A DNA stretch of 64,000 nucleotides from Mesorhizobium sp. Pch-S (GCF_004136315.1 NZ_CP029562.1:1302001-1366000), one strand, 5' to 3'. Shown: positions 43,026 to 51,299, numbered from the stretch's first letter. A program made the numbers and translations. Notes: generated by a model from the letters alone, not told the origin.

Positions 43026-43083
43026 AGATGCGACATGACCGGCATCAAGCAGATGCCGGGTGGCCGGGAGGCACTTGCCGAAA

Positions 43084-43165
43084 TCAGCCTCGCGCGATCG
43101 CCTCGTCATCGACCGTCGGCTGATGGCCGATGACAACCGTGCGGTGTTCGGCGGCGCTCAGCCGT
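43084..43165 (-). pseudogene. Remnant of an esterase 3' end (duplicate of the dioxygenase-hydrolase C-terminus)
   Basis: The minus strand reads AAEHRTVVIGHQPTVDDEAIARG then stop, closely matching AVEHRTVAAGHQLVADDETIAQG near the end of the fusion gene at 43723-45252. DNA identity is roughly three in four by eye. No start or upstream domain remains. It overlaps the stop of the membrane-protein gene, and marks a duplicated junction. Confidence 0.65.
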
Positions 43166-43649
43166 GATTTCCGCGGTAACGCAGTTCGAGCCAGAGATGA
43201 AACAGCGGAACGCAGAGCGTCACGCCGCTGAACAACAGCAAGCCGCCACTCAAATCAGGATCGGCGTATGGGAACAGCATGGTGGTGGCGAGAAGCGGAA
43301 GCGCCGCCCATGCGAGGCAACGCCAATAGGTTTCCCGCAATTCCTGCAGCGCCTGCGTGCCTTGGTTCACGAAAGCCGCTGACAGACGAAGAAATTTCAG
43401 GATTGCAATCAATCCCATACCCGTCAGAACGATGAGTGCTCCGAATATGGCCACGTTCCTGAGCGTTTCCAACAATGACGCCGAGTCGTTGCTGCCTGCC
43501 AGCGCCGTGAGCATGAACAGAAACATCAGAATGGAGCCCGCTCCATAGAAAACCGCCCATGCCGCGAGCGCGCATAGGGGAATCAGGGCAAACAGGATGA
43601 ACTCTATCCCATAGAGGATCCGGCTCGCCTTTTCCGAAATGATCATCAC
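43158..43649 (-). CDS. Hypothetical four-span membrane protein
   Basis: A 163-residue protein with about four hydrophobic spans: ILYGIEFILFALIPLCALAAWAVFYG, ILMFLFMLTALAG, VAIFGALIVLTGMGLIAILKF, and a C-terminal pair in LAWAALPLLATTMLFPY and GGLLLFSGVTLCVPLFHLWL. No family was recognised. It lies between the GAD-like gene and the fusion gene and may have arrived with the former; its 3' end abuts the hydrolase remnant. Confidence 0.65.
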   Translation of the reverse strand: MMIISEKASRILYGIEFILFALIPLCALAAWAVFYGAGSILMFLFMLTALAGSNDSASLLETLRNVAIFGALIVLTGMGLIAILKFLRLSAAFVNQGTQALQELRETYWRCLAWAALPLLATTMLFPYADPDLSGGLLLFSGVTLCVPLFHLWLELRYRGNHG

Positions 43650-43722
43650 CTACGCCCCATGTTGACGAGCAGCAGCGCGGGCGATCGCCATGCTCTCGCG
43701 CAGGCGCATTCCGATCCCGCTA

Positions 43723-45252
43723 TCAGGCACGATCCTTCCTTTCTCCGATCCAACCCTGCGCGATCGTTTCGTCGTCGGCAACCAGCTGATGCCCGGCGGC
43801 AACCGTGCGATGTTCGACGGCAGCGCCGTGTTTCACCAGCCATTCGGCAAGCACCGGCGCGCTGTCGCCGAACGGGTCCTGCTCGCCGCTGATGAGCAGG
43901 GCGTCGCTTCCCGTCAGGTCGGCCTCGGGCAGCGGGTCGAGCACCGGCACGGCCCTGAGCAGGATGGCACGGCGGATCACCGCCGGATGCAGGCCCATGA
44001 CGGCGGCAGCGAAGTTCGCGCCGTTCGAATAGCCGAGGAAGGTGATGCGCGCCGGGTCGAGCCCATAGCCCGAGATCGCGCCGGCCATGAACGCCTCGAA
44101 GGCTTCGGCCTCGGAACGGATGTCGGGCTGGTCGAACACTTTCTGCGACAGGCGCCGGAAGAAGCGGGCGATGCCCTCCTCATGGCTGCGGCCACGCACG
44201 CCGAGCAGCGTGGCGCGCGGTGCGATGCGGTGCGCCAGCGGCATCAGGTCGGCCTCCGTGCCGCCGGTGCCATGCAGCAGGACAAGCGTGCTGCCGTCCG
44301 GGTCCTGCGGCGTGAAGAAACGATGCACGAAGGGCAGGTCGCGCTTCGGCAGGCGCGGTTCCCCCGGCATGGCAAACTGCGGCAGCATGACCCGCAGGTC
44401 CTCGGCCAGCGCGGCATCGTGCGGCGGGATGAACAGGCTCTCACCGAGACGCCCGGCCGGTTCGTCGATCGCGAAACCTGGCCCGTCGGTGGCCAGTTCG
44501 AACAGCGTGCCGCCCGGCTCGCGCACATAAAGCGAGGTGAAATATTTGCGGTCGTGGACGGTGGTCGGTGACGAATTCAGCCGCGACAGGGAAGCTTCGA
44601 CGTCGCGCACGGCCGCTACGTCCGCAGCGCGGAAGGCGACATGGTCGGCGGTGCCGGTGCCCGGCAGGCCGGGCACGTAACCTGCGGCGTTGCGCACATC
44701 GATCGCGTCGTTCGTGGACAGCAGGCGCTGGATGTTTTCTTCGACCGGCCCCGGCGCATAGCCGAAACGGCGCACGAAGGCGGCCGTCTCCTCGGCGTCG
44801 CCGGTGAGGATGGTGACCGCGCGCAGCCTGCCGACGGCGTTCTCGGAGCCGCCTTCGGCCAAGCCGACCAGCTTGACGATGAAGCCGTCAGGGTCCTTCA
44901 GCCTGAGCACGGGCTCGCCGAACTCGCGCAGCGGACCCTGTACCGGCACGCCCTTTTCGAGCGCCCGCACCAGCCAGTTGCCGATGCTTTCTGCCGGCAC
45001 CGCAAAGGCGATCTCCGAAACCTGGCCAAGACCGGCGCGGCCTGGCGCCCCGTCCTGCCAGACCAGGAAGGTGACCAGCGAGCCGGGCGCCCCCGCGGCG
45101 TCGCCATAGAACAGGTGCAGCTGCTGGCCGTCCTCGTAACCGCCGGTGCGCTTGACCAGATGCAGGCCGAGGAAGCCGACATAAAAATCGACATTGGCCT
45201 GCACATCGCGCGTGATCAGCGTGACGTGGTGGATGCCGTTGGAGAGTTCCAT
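43723..45252 (-). CDS. Fused ring-cleaving dioxygenase and esterase (MhqO-MhqD-like)
   Basis: A 509-residue two-enzyme protein. Residues 1 to about 310 are a VOC ring-cleaving dioxygenase (GIHHVTLITRDVQANVDFYVGFLGL, HVAFRAADV, GGTLFELATDGPGF), a relative of the gene at 39912. From about 318 an alpha/beta hydrolase of the MhqD/carboxylesterase type follows (TLVLLHGTGGTEADLMPLAHRIAP, nucleophile elbow FLGYSNGANFAA, LISGEQDPFGD, final His in AAGHQLV). In Bacillus MhqO and MhqD are separate members of a quinone-resistance regulon. Their fusion suggests direct transfer of the ring-opened product to the esterase. Confidence 0.88.
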   Translation of the reverse strand: MELSNGIHHVTLITRDVQANVDFYVGFLGLHLVKRTGGYEDGQQLHLFYGDAAGAPGSLVTFLVWQDGAPGRAGLGQVSEIAFAVPAESIGNWLVRALEKGVPVQGPLREFGEPVLRLKDPDGFIVKLVGLAEGGSENAVGRLRAVTILTGDAEETAAFVRRFGYAPGPVEENIQRLLSTNDAIDVRNAAGYVPGLPGTGTADHVAFRAADVAAVRDVEASLSRLNSSPTTVHDRKYFTSLYVREPGGTLFELATDGPGFAIDEPAGRLGESLFIPPHDAALAEDLRVMLPQFAMPGEPRLPKRDLPFVHRFFTPQDPDGSTLVLLHGTGGTEADLMPLAHRIAPRATLLGVRGRSHEEGIARFFRRLSQKVFDQPDIRSEAEAFEAFMAGAISGYGLDPARITFLGYSNGANFAAAVMGLHPAVIRRAILLRAVPVLDPLPEADLTGSDALLISGEQDPFGDSAPVLAEWLVKHGAAVEHRTVAAGHQLVADDETIAQGWIGERKDRA

Positions 45253-45306
45253 GCCTCAGCCCCCGGCGCGCTGTGCCGAGGGCAGGAATGTAAAGAGGTC
45301 ATGGAT

Positions 45307-45352
45307 CGGCATGTGCAAACTCCCGGTGCTGCGGCGACATTTGCACGTGCCG
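45307..45352. promoter_or_regulatory. Inverted repeat upstream of the dioxygenase-esterase fusion
   Basis: Arms CGGCATGTGCAAA (45307-45319) and TTTGCACGTGCCG (45340-45352) match in 12 of 13 positions across a 20-base spacer. It lies 55-100 bases before the fusion-gene start, so it could be an operator or a leader hairpin. Confidence 0.5.
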
Positions 45353-45491
45353 TCCGCAGCGCCAAGCGCGGCGGCGCGAACACGGCGTTCAGCGATCGCG
45401 AACTGCGAGCTCCAGTTGCTGCTCCCGCAAGGGCCAGCGTGCGCACGAATGCTTCGGAGGGGTGTCAGGGAAGGCGCGGCGTTGCGGCCAG

Positions 45492-45670
45492 CCCTTCTCC
45501 CCTTGTGGGAGAAGGTGGCCCGAAGGGCCGGATGAGGGGTGTTGGAAGAAATGAGGTCGGGCAGAACTATAACAGCGTGTTGATGGAAGTCTGGAACGCC
45601 GCACTTCGTCCAGCACCCCTCATCCGACCTCGCCTGCGGCGAGGCCACCTTCTCCCACAAGGGGAGAAGG
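45492..45670 (+). repeat. Palindromic intergenic repeat, copy E (complete)
   Basis: The left half has a GGCCC/GGGCC inner stem and the right half a CCTCGCC/GGCGAGG stem. The core contains CGGGCAGAACT as in copy B. It lies between the divergently placed 5' end of the fusion gene and the 3' end of the SDR gene. The remaining part of the gap 45253-45491 holds the inverted repeat at 45307-45352 and no gene. Confidence 0.85.
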
Positions 45671-45688
45671 CAAGTAGCGCCTCCCCAA

Positions 45689-46393
45689 TCACACCGAGCG
45701 GATCAGGCCGCCGTCGACCCTCAGGCTCTGGCCGGTGATGTAGGAGGCCTCGTCCGATGCCAGGAAGGCGATCGCGGCGGCGATCTCGTCGCTGGTGCCG
45801 TAGCGCTGCATGGGAACACTGTCGCGGCGCTCCTCGGTCGCCGGAAGGCTGTCGATCCAGCCCGGCAGCACGTTGTTCATGCGGATGTTGTCTGCCGCGA
45901 AGGTGTCGGTGAAGATCTTGGTGTAGGCGGCAAGGCCGGCGCGGGCGACCGCGGAGGTCGGGAACATCGCCGACGGCTGACTGACCCAGGCGGTCGAGAT
46001 GTTGACAATGGAGCCCTTGCGCTGCGCCTGCATGATCGGGGCGACGAGGCGGACCGGGCGCACGACGTTCAGGAAATAGACGTCGATGCCCTGGTGCCAC
46101 TGCTCGTCGGTGATGTCGAGGATCGGGGCGCGCGGGCCATGACCGGCGCTGTTGACCAGCACGTCGACGCGGCCCCACTTCGCAACCGTGGCATCGACCA
46201 GCCGCTTGAGGTCGTCGTTCGACTGGTTGGAGCCGGTCACGCCGATGCCGCCGAGTTCGGCCGCGAGTGCCTCGCCCTTTCCGGAAGACGACAGGATGGC
46301 GACCTTGTATCCGTCCTGCGCCAGGCGCTTCGCCGCCGCCGCACCCATGCCGCTGCCGCCAGCCGTGACAATCGCTACTTTTTCTACAGTCAT
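45689..46393 (-). CDS. SDR-family oxidoreductase
   Basis: Starting MTVEKVAIVTAGGSGMGAAAAKRLAQ at 46393 with GGAAGGAAGC upstream, it is a 234-residue classical SDR. The cofactor loop TAGGSGMG, VDVLVNSAG (NNAG-like) and the C-terminal FLASDEASYITGQSLRVDGGL are present. The usual catalytic YxxxK appears altered: where SxxxY...K is expected the sequence reads STAWVSQPSAMFPTSAVARAGLAAYTK, so the active Tyr is missing. It may be non-catalytic or use another base. It is divergent from the LysR gene at 46490. Confidence 0.87.
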   Translation of the reverse strand: MTVEKVAIVTAGGSGMGAAAAKRLAQDGYKVAILSSSGKGEALAAELGGIGVTGSNQSNDDLKRLVDATVAKWGRVDVLVNSAGHGPRAPILDITDEQWHQGIDVYFLNVVRPVRLVAPIMQAQRKGSIVNISTAWVSQPSAMFPTSAVARAGLAAYTKIFTDTFAADNIRMNNVLPGWIDSLPATEERRDSVPMQRYGTSDEIAAAIAFLASDEASYITGQSLRVDGGLIRSV

Positions 46394-46489
46394 CTTGCTT
46401 CCTTCCGAAAACCCGTTGGTTCTGATACCCTTTCCATACGGGTTATTCGAACCAGTTTCCTTGTATTTTGCCAATAGAAAAACTACTGG

Positions 46490-47374
46490 ATGCGATCGGG
46501 CCAACTTCCTTCACTCAATGCGGTGCGCGCCTTCGAGGCCTCGGCCCGCCACCTGAACTTCCGGCTTGCCGCCGAAGAACTGGGCGTGACGCAAGGCGCC
46601 GTCGCGCAGCATGTACGCGGACTGGAGGATTCGCTAGGCCTGAAACTGTTCCTGCGGCTGCCGAGGACGCTGGCGCTGACCGATCAGGGCCGGGCCTATG
46701 CCGGCACCATCCGCCGCGCTTTCGAGCTCATCGTCGAAGGCACGGCGGCGCTGCGGCCGCAGCCGGTCCGCCTCTCCATCAGCGTCACCCCGACCTTCGC
46801 CTCGAAATGGCTGCTGCCGCGCCTGCCGGGCTTTGCGGCGCTGCATCCCGAGCTCAGCCTGGGCATCGTCGCCACCGACCGGATCTCCGGCTTCCAGCCG
46901 GAGGGCATCGATATTGCGGTCCGCTACGGCCCGGCGCCTGCCGATCCGCAACTCGAGGCCGACCTCCTGTTCCGGGAAGAACTCGTCGGCGTCTGCAGCC
47001 CCTTGCTGCTGGCAGGCGCGAAGACCCCGCTGTCGGCAGGCCGGCTCGACGGCCATGTGCTTCTCCACGACGCCCACAGCCGCTGGCCCGAATTCATCGA
47101 GACGCTGTCCGGGCGGCCTGACGCCGGCGGAAACAGGGGCGTGCATTTCAACCAGACCGCGCTCGCCATCGACGCCGCCCTCGGCGGCCAGGGCATCGCG
47201 CTGGCCAGCCGCGGCTTCGTCGAGGCCGACCTTGCCGCCGGGCGGCTCGTCGATGCGTTCGGCGTGACGATGCAAAGCGACCGCGCCTATTATGTCGTCA
47301 CGCCGCGCAAGCCCCGCTTTCCGTTGCCGGTCGCGGCGGTCCGGGCGTGGCTGCTGTCCGGTCCGGAAGTCTGA
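46490..47374 (+). CDS. LysR-family transcriptional regulator (GcvA-like)
   Basis: A 294-residue LTTR of the GcvA class: LPSLNAVRAFEASARHLNFRLAAEELGVTQGAVAQHVRGLEDSLGLKLFLRLPRTLALTDQGRAY is typical, and the effector domain follows from about residue 90 (VRLSISVTPTFASKWLLPRLPGFAALHPELSLGIVATDRI). It is divergent from the SDR gene with a 96-base shared promoter and most likely regulates it. Confidence 0.9.
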   Translation: MRSGQLPSLNAVRAFEASARHLNFRLAAEELGVTQGAVAQHVRGLEDSLGLKLFLRLPRTLALTDQGRAYAGTIRRAFELIVEGTAALRPQPVRLSISVTPTFASKWLLPRLPGFAALHPELSLGIVATDRISGFQPEGIDIAVRYGPAPADPQLEADLLFREELVGVCSPLLLAGAKTPLSAGRLDGHVLLHDAHSRWPEFIETLSGRPDAGGNRGVHFNQTALAIDAALGGQGIALASRGFVEADLAAGRLVDAFGVTMQSDRAYYVVTPRKPRFPLPVAAVRAWLLSGPEV

Positions 47375-47472
47375 TTCAGGGGCTTTCAGCCGCGTGCGCT
47401 CTCGCAGGCCACACATCCGCCCCAATACGGCGGGAAGCAGGCATTGCGGGTAAGGCATATGGAGGTCTTCCC

Positions 47473-47964
47473 ATGAAACCCAATCGATATCTCGCCGCCC
47501 TGGCATGTGCCGGACTGGTAGCCGGAACCGTGTCCCTGAGCCAGCTCGGTCCTGTCGGGTTTGTCAGTGCCGCCTATGCGAAGAACGGTGGCGGCAATGG
47601 CGGCGGCAACGGCAATGGCGGCGGTAACGGCGGCAATGCCAGCGGCCACAGTGCCGATCACGGCAAATCCGCCGAGGCACATGACAAGAACGACGCAAAG
47701 AGCAAGGAAGCCAATGCGCTCGGCGCCTTGAACGCCGCCCATGCTTCGGCGAAGGCACGTGCGCATGCCAGCCCGAATTCGGCTGTCGGCAAGATCGCCA
47801 CTTATGAGAAGAGCCGCGAGGCCGCCCTCAGCCTGCAGGACCCTGCCGCCCAGCAGCAGGCGCTTGAGACTGCCGAAGCCAAACTGGCCGCCAGCTTTGG
47901 CATGTCCTCGCTGTCGCCCGAACAGGTCAGCCAGGTCAACACCCTGCTGGACGCCCGCAAATAA
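47473..47964 (+). CDS. Small secreted Gly/Asn-rich protein of unknown function
   Basis: Starting at 47473 after GGAGGTCTTCCC, it encodes 163 residues: a signal peptide (YLAALACAGLVAGTVSLSQLGPVGFVSAAYA), then a low-complexity Gly/Asn stretch (about residues 38-56), a His/Lys/Asp-rich linker, and an Ala-rich helical C-terminal region (about 75-163, ALNAAHASAKARAHASPNSAVGKI). Similar proteins are common in rhizobia but have no known function. The charged, His-containing middle could bind metal or polysaccharide. The open frame starts at 47347, but the signal peptide fixes the start. Confidence 0.75.
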   Translation: MKPNRYLAALACAGLVAGTVSLSQLGPVGFVSAAYAKNGGGNGGGNGNGGGNGGNASGHSADHGKSAEAHDKNDAKSKEANALGALNAAHASAKARAHASPNSAVGKIATYEKSREAALSLQDPAAQQQALETAEAKLAASFGMSSLSPEQVSQVNTLLDARK

Positions 47965-48057
47965 GCGACGTCTCGCGGCGTTTCCCGGCCTTGCGAAGCA
48001 CAGACGCCGACAAAAGCGGTCGGCGTCTGGAGAGACTGGCCGGGCCCGGCATTTCCT

Positions 48058-49506
48058 TCACCCAAGCGGTCGATCGAACCAGGCACCGAGGACATCGGAC
48101 AGTCCGGCGCCGTCGCCAGCCCATGCCACATGCCCGTCGGGCCGGATCAGAACGGCAGCAGGCATGTCGACTGCGCCTATGACCGGAAGCTGGCACACGC
48201 CTTCAAATCTCGCCTCGACCTGCTTGATGCGATCGGCCCATCTGCCGACAGCGACCTGCCTGCCGAAGTTCAGCAGCACCGGCTGCGCATCGTGCAGCAA
48301 GGTGAAGACACGCGCCGGGCTGCCGTCGATGGTGATGTCGAGATCGGGCATGCGACGGCCAAGCAGCAGGTGGCCATCGCCGAGCTCGTAGCGAATGTCG
48401 AGGCCGCTCATCATCGCGGCAAAGTGCCTGCGCGGTTCCTCCATCGCAAGCAGCTCGGAAACGAAGTCGCCAAGCACCGCGGTGCGCTCGCCGGGATAAC
48501 GCAGCACGCCCTGCGCCATGGTGTTTTTCAGCACGCGCGCCGCGACCGGATGGCGCTCGGCCTGGTAGGTGTCGAGCAACGTTTCGGGCGACATACCCCT
48601 GGCCACCCGCGCCAGCTTCCAGCCGAGATTGACCGCATCCTGCAGGCCGAGATTGAGCCCCTGCCCGCCCATCGGCGAGTGGATGTGCGCGGCATCGCCG
48701 GCCAGCAGGACCCGTCCCTTGCGGTAGTCTTGCGCCTGCCGCGCCGCATCGCTGAAGCGGGACAGGAAGCCTGGCGCATGCACGCCGAAATCGGTACCGT
48801 AAGCGGCCTTCAGCGCGACGGCGAATTCGTGCAGCGACGGCTCGCCGCCGGCGCGCGGATCCTGCCCGGCAAGCACCACACCCACCGTTTCGCCATCGTC
48901 CAGCCTGGCCATGGCATGGCGGCCCAAAGCGGTTTCATGGAAGCCGAGCACCGGCTGCTCGCGCATGCCGACCTCAGCGATCAGCCAGCTCGTCGAGGCA
49001 TCCCAGCCAGGAAAATCGATGCCGGCTGACTTCCGCACCGTGCTGCGGCCGCCATCACACCCCACCAGCCAGCCGGCCCGCAGGGTCTTGCCCTGTGCCG
49101 TCGCCACCCCGACACCGGTCTCATCCTCGACGATGTCCAGAACCTCGGTGCCGCGATGGACCGGCACGCCGAGCTCCTCGACCCAGTCCGCCAGAAGCCG
49201 TTCGATGCGTTCCTGGCGCAGCGCCAGCAGATAGTTGTGCCGGGTCGGGAAATCACTGATGTCGAGCGCGACATGAAAGCCGACATTGGGATAGGTCTGC
49301 CCTTCGGCGAGAAAACGGTCGACGATGCCGCGCTGGTCGAGCACTTCCAGCGAACGCGCATGCAATCCGCCGGCGCGGCGGCCGGCAACCGCCATGGTGG
49401 ATCGCTGCTCGACGAGCGCGACATCGATGCCGGCAAGCGCCAGCTCGCCGGCAAGCATCAGGCCGGTCGGGCCGGCGCCTGATATGAGGATCTCGTGTTC
49501 GGACAT
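48058..49506 (-). CDS. FAD-dependent aromatic monooxygenase (PheA/TfdB, rifampicin-monooxygenase-like)
   Basis: A 482-residue class A flavoprotein hydroxylase. It has the N-terminal FAD motif ISGAGPTGLMLAGELALAG, the DG motif GWLVGCDGGRSTVRKSAG (near 146-163), the GD motif GRVLLAGDAAHIHSPMGGQGLNLGLQDA (near 264-291) and the thioredoxin-like C-terminal domain of the PheA/TfdB/Rox group. It uses NAD(P)H and O2 to hydroxylate phenols or antibiotics of the rifamycin type. No linked regulator is evident. Confidence 0.9.
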   Translation of the reverse strand: MSEHEILISGAGPTGLMLAGELALAGIDVALVEQRSTMAVAGRRAGGLHARSLEVLDQRGIVDRFLAEGQTYPNVGFHVALDISDFPTRHNYLLALRQERIERLLADWVEELGVPVHRGTEVLDIVEDETGVGVATAQGKTLRAGWLVGCDGGRSTVRKSAGIDFPGWDASTSWLIAEVGMREQPVLGFHETALGRHAMARLDDGETVGVVLAGQDPRAGGEPSLHEFAVALKAAYGTDFGVHAPGFLSRFSDAARQAQDYRKGRVLLAGDAAHIHSPMGGQGLNLGLQDAVNLGWKLARVARGMSPETLLDTYQAERHPVAARVLKNTMAQGVLRYPGERTAVLGDFVSELLAMEEPRRHFAAMMSGLDIRYELGDGHLLLGRRMPDLDITIDGSPARVFTLLHDAQPVLLNFGRQVAVGRWADRIKQVEARFEGVCQLPVIGAVDMPAAVLIRPDGHVAWAGDGAGLSDVLGAWFDRPLG

Positions 49507-49657
49507 TTGCCGCCTCGTGCAGTGAAAGGGGCCTGCCTTCTACGACGCGATCGGGGCCTTGAAGCAAGAGGGTTGTGCGCCATATGTATGATATGAGGGG
49601 CACGGCTCTCCGAGCGGGAGCAGCAGCCAGCACCCTGGCGAGCATCGAACCGGCGGA

Positions 49658-50785
49658 TCACCCGGCAAGCTCGTGCCACCACCAGCCTTTCAGATCAGGT
49701 CTCGCCTCGAAGAACGGACGCCAGTCCTCGATCCACTGCAGCGGGTCGCATGGCTCGCCCTCGACATAGGGGCGATATTGGTCCGTCACGCAGGAGCCGC
49801 CGTGGCGGCCTGTGACATGGGGTTCGCCCGGACCGGGAACCGTGAAGGTCGCGGCATCGGCATTTTCCACCAGCTTCTTGCGGCTGAGAAACCAGACGCT
49901 TGTGCCGTCCGTCGCGTAGCCATGCCCGATGTCGCGGAAGCTATCGGGGATAGCGTTCTTGAGGCGGGTCCCGTAAAAATATACCGCCTCGCGGTCGCGG
50001 GCGATGACGCTGGTGTCGTGCAGGGGGTCACGTGTTCCATCGCGATAATTCAGCCTGAGTTCCGGCACGACCTCGAAGGCTTCGGGGCTTTTGGTGCGGA
50101 TCGTCTTGCCGGTGATGTAGTAGGCCTGCCTGCCATCGCGCGCATAACGCAGGTTCAACGCCTCGAACGTTGCAGCATCCGCGCCTTCGACGACATACCA
50201 GTAGAAGGTCTGGTTCGCGCCATACTGCCCCTGGCCGTAGACATGATGCCTGTCGGCAAGCCAGCGTCCGGCGACGGCCCTGAAGCTTGCCGCGTCGACG
50301 ACAATGCGCCCGCCCTTGCGATCCGCCAGCGGTTTTCCATCGAAATAGACCGTCTTTCCGTCATGCGTGTAGCAGCACAGCACGGCTTCCGCATGTGCGG
50401 CGATGAAGGTGCAGGGCCAGCTGCAACCAGCGAACGGCCCGACATGGGGGTTGCGCCACACGGCCTCGCGGATATGCCGTGTCGAGCGCAGGTCCGCTGT
50501 GTCGCCTTCCTGCAGCCGCCATCGCGGCGGCAGCACCAGCCGACAGATCGCGGCATCGTCCAGTCCCTTGAAGTAGGCGTGCCTGTAACTCTCGCCGAGC
50601 GCGGTGGGAAACCATCGATAGGTTTCCCGCAGCCTGTCCCATTCGCCATTGGCAAGACCGATCAGCGGCAGCACCTCTTCCCGGGTCCGTCCGGTGGCAA
50701 GGAACAGGCTGGCGGCTTCGAACGTGTCGTAAGGAATGACGGGAACGGTACCGTCGCCCACGCCGTGGTCGGATCGCTCGGTCAT
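49658..50785 (-). CDS. DKNYY-family repeat protein
   Basis: A 375-residue soluble protein. The middle and C-terminal two thirds are a series of DKNYY-type repeats, where a residue pattern such as ADRHHVYGQGQ, YARDGRQAYYITGKTI, IARDREAVYFYGTRL and YATDGTSVWFLSRKKL recurs with spacers like ADAATFEAL. The function of the family is unknown. The first 130 residues are not recognised. It starts 41 bases downstream of the hypothetical gene at 50826-51299 on the same strand, so they form a pair, possibly an accessory immunity or envelope module. Confidence 0.75.
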   Translation of the reverse strand: MTERSDHGVGDGTVPVIPYDTFEAASLFLATGRTREEVLPLIGLANGEWDRLRETYRWFPTALGESYRHAYFKGLDDAAICRLVLPPRWRLQEGDTADLRSTRHIREAVWRNPHVGPFAGCSWPCTFIAAHAEAVLCCYTHDGKTVYFDGKPLADRKGGRIVVDAASFRAVAGRWLADRHHVYGQGQYGANQTFYWYVVEGADAATFEALNLRYARDGRQAYYITGKTIRTKSPEAFEVVPELRLNYRDGTRDPLHDTSVIARDREAVYFYGTRLKNAIPDSFRDIGHGYATDGTSVWFLSRKKLVENADAATFTVPGPGEPHVTGRHGGSCVTDQYRPYVEGEPCDPLQWIEDWRPFFEARPDLKGWWWHELAG

Positions 50786-50825
50786 GCCGCCTCACTGATC
50801 CAGTCTGCGATGGGTGCTGGCTGCA

Positions 50826-51299
50826 TCAACCGCGCTCGGCTGGCCAGAAGACGATCTCGATCACATCCGGCTCGACGGGCACGCTTTCGTCCCGGCTGCC
50901 CTGGAACTCCATCCAGCTGATGCGGACGGATACCGTGGCGCTGTCCAGAAAGAAGATCGGGCCGCCGGCAAGCGTATCCGGTGCGGAGGGGCTCGAGATC
51001 GAGAACGACCTGGAAGGGAAGCGCGCCGGTGTCGTCTCGATCTGCGTCCACGGCTTGCCGCTCATCGGCTCCACCGGTGCGTGATCCGGCTCGGCATCGT
51101 GGATATGGATGCGGATGTGCTGCTGCAGGCTGCCCTCGGTATAGACCACCAGCCCCGCCTCGGGAACGAAGAAGCGCCGGGCCTCCATTTCCGGCGTAAT
51201 GATCTCCGGAGGAAGGAAAGACGTGTCTTCACGGTCGACAAGATAGAACTGACCATAGTCGGCCTGCCATGCCAGCGTAGCCCAACCGCGCAGTCCCAA
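50826..51299 (-). CDS. Hypothetical protein, probable TTG start
   Basis: The frame is open from 51452, but the upstream codons translate to low-quality sequence. AAGGAG lies 7 bases before a TTG at 51299, giving a 157-residue protein (MGLRGWATLAWQADYGQFYLVD...). It has beta-rich segments (FFVPEAGLVVYTEGSLQQHIRIHIHD, IFFLDSATVSVRISWMEF, VIEIVFWPAE) and vaguely resembles the competence protein ComJ in layout. That link is weak. An ATG at 51305 is in another frame with poor sequence. It is paired with the DKNYY gene. Confidence 0.55.
   Translation of the reverse strand: MGLRGWATLAWQADYGQFYLVDREDTSFLPPEIITPEMEARRFFVPEAGLVVYTEGSLQQHIRIHIHDAEPDHAPVEPMSGKPWTQIETTPARFPSRSFSISSPSAPDTLAGGPIFFLDSATVSVRISWMEFQGSRDESVPVEPDVIEIVFWPAERG

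Noticed and set aside
41832..43136. Antisense open frame of 434 codons opposite the GAD-like gene
   Set aside because: It has no recognisable domain and runs through the remnant region in a different frame from the esterase match; treated as a shadow.
47580..47650. GGCAATGGCGGCGG repeats in the Gly/Asn-rich gene as a CRISPR-like or satellite array
   Set aside because: They are simple codon repeats encoding Gly-Asn within an open, signal-peptide-bearing protein; there are no unique spacers.
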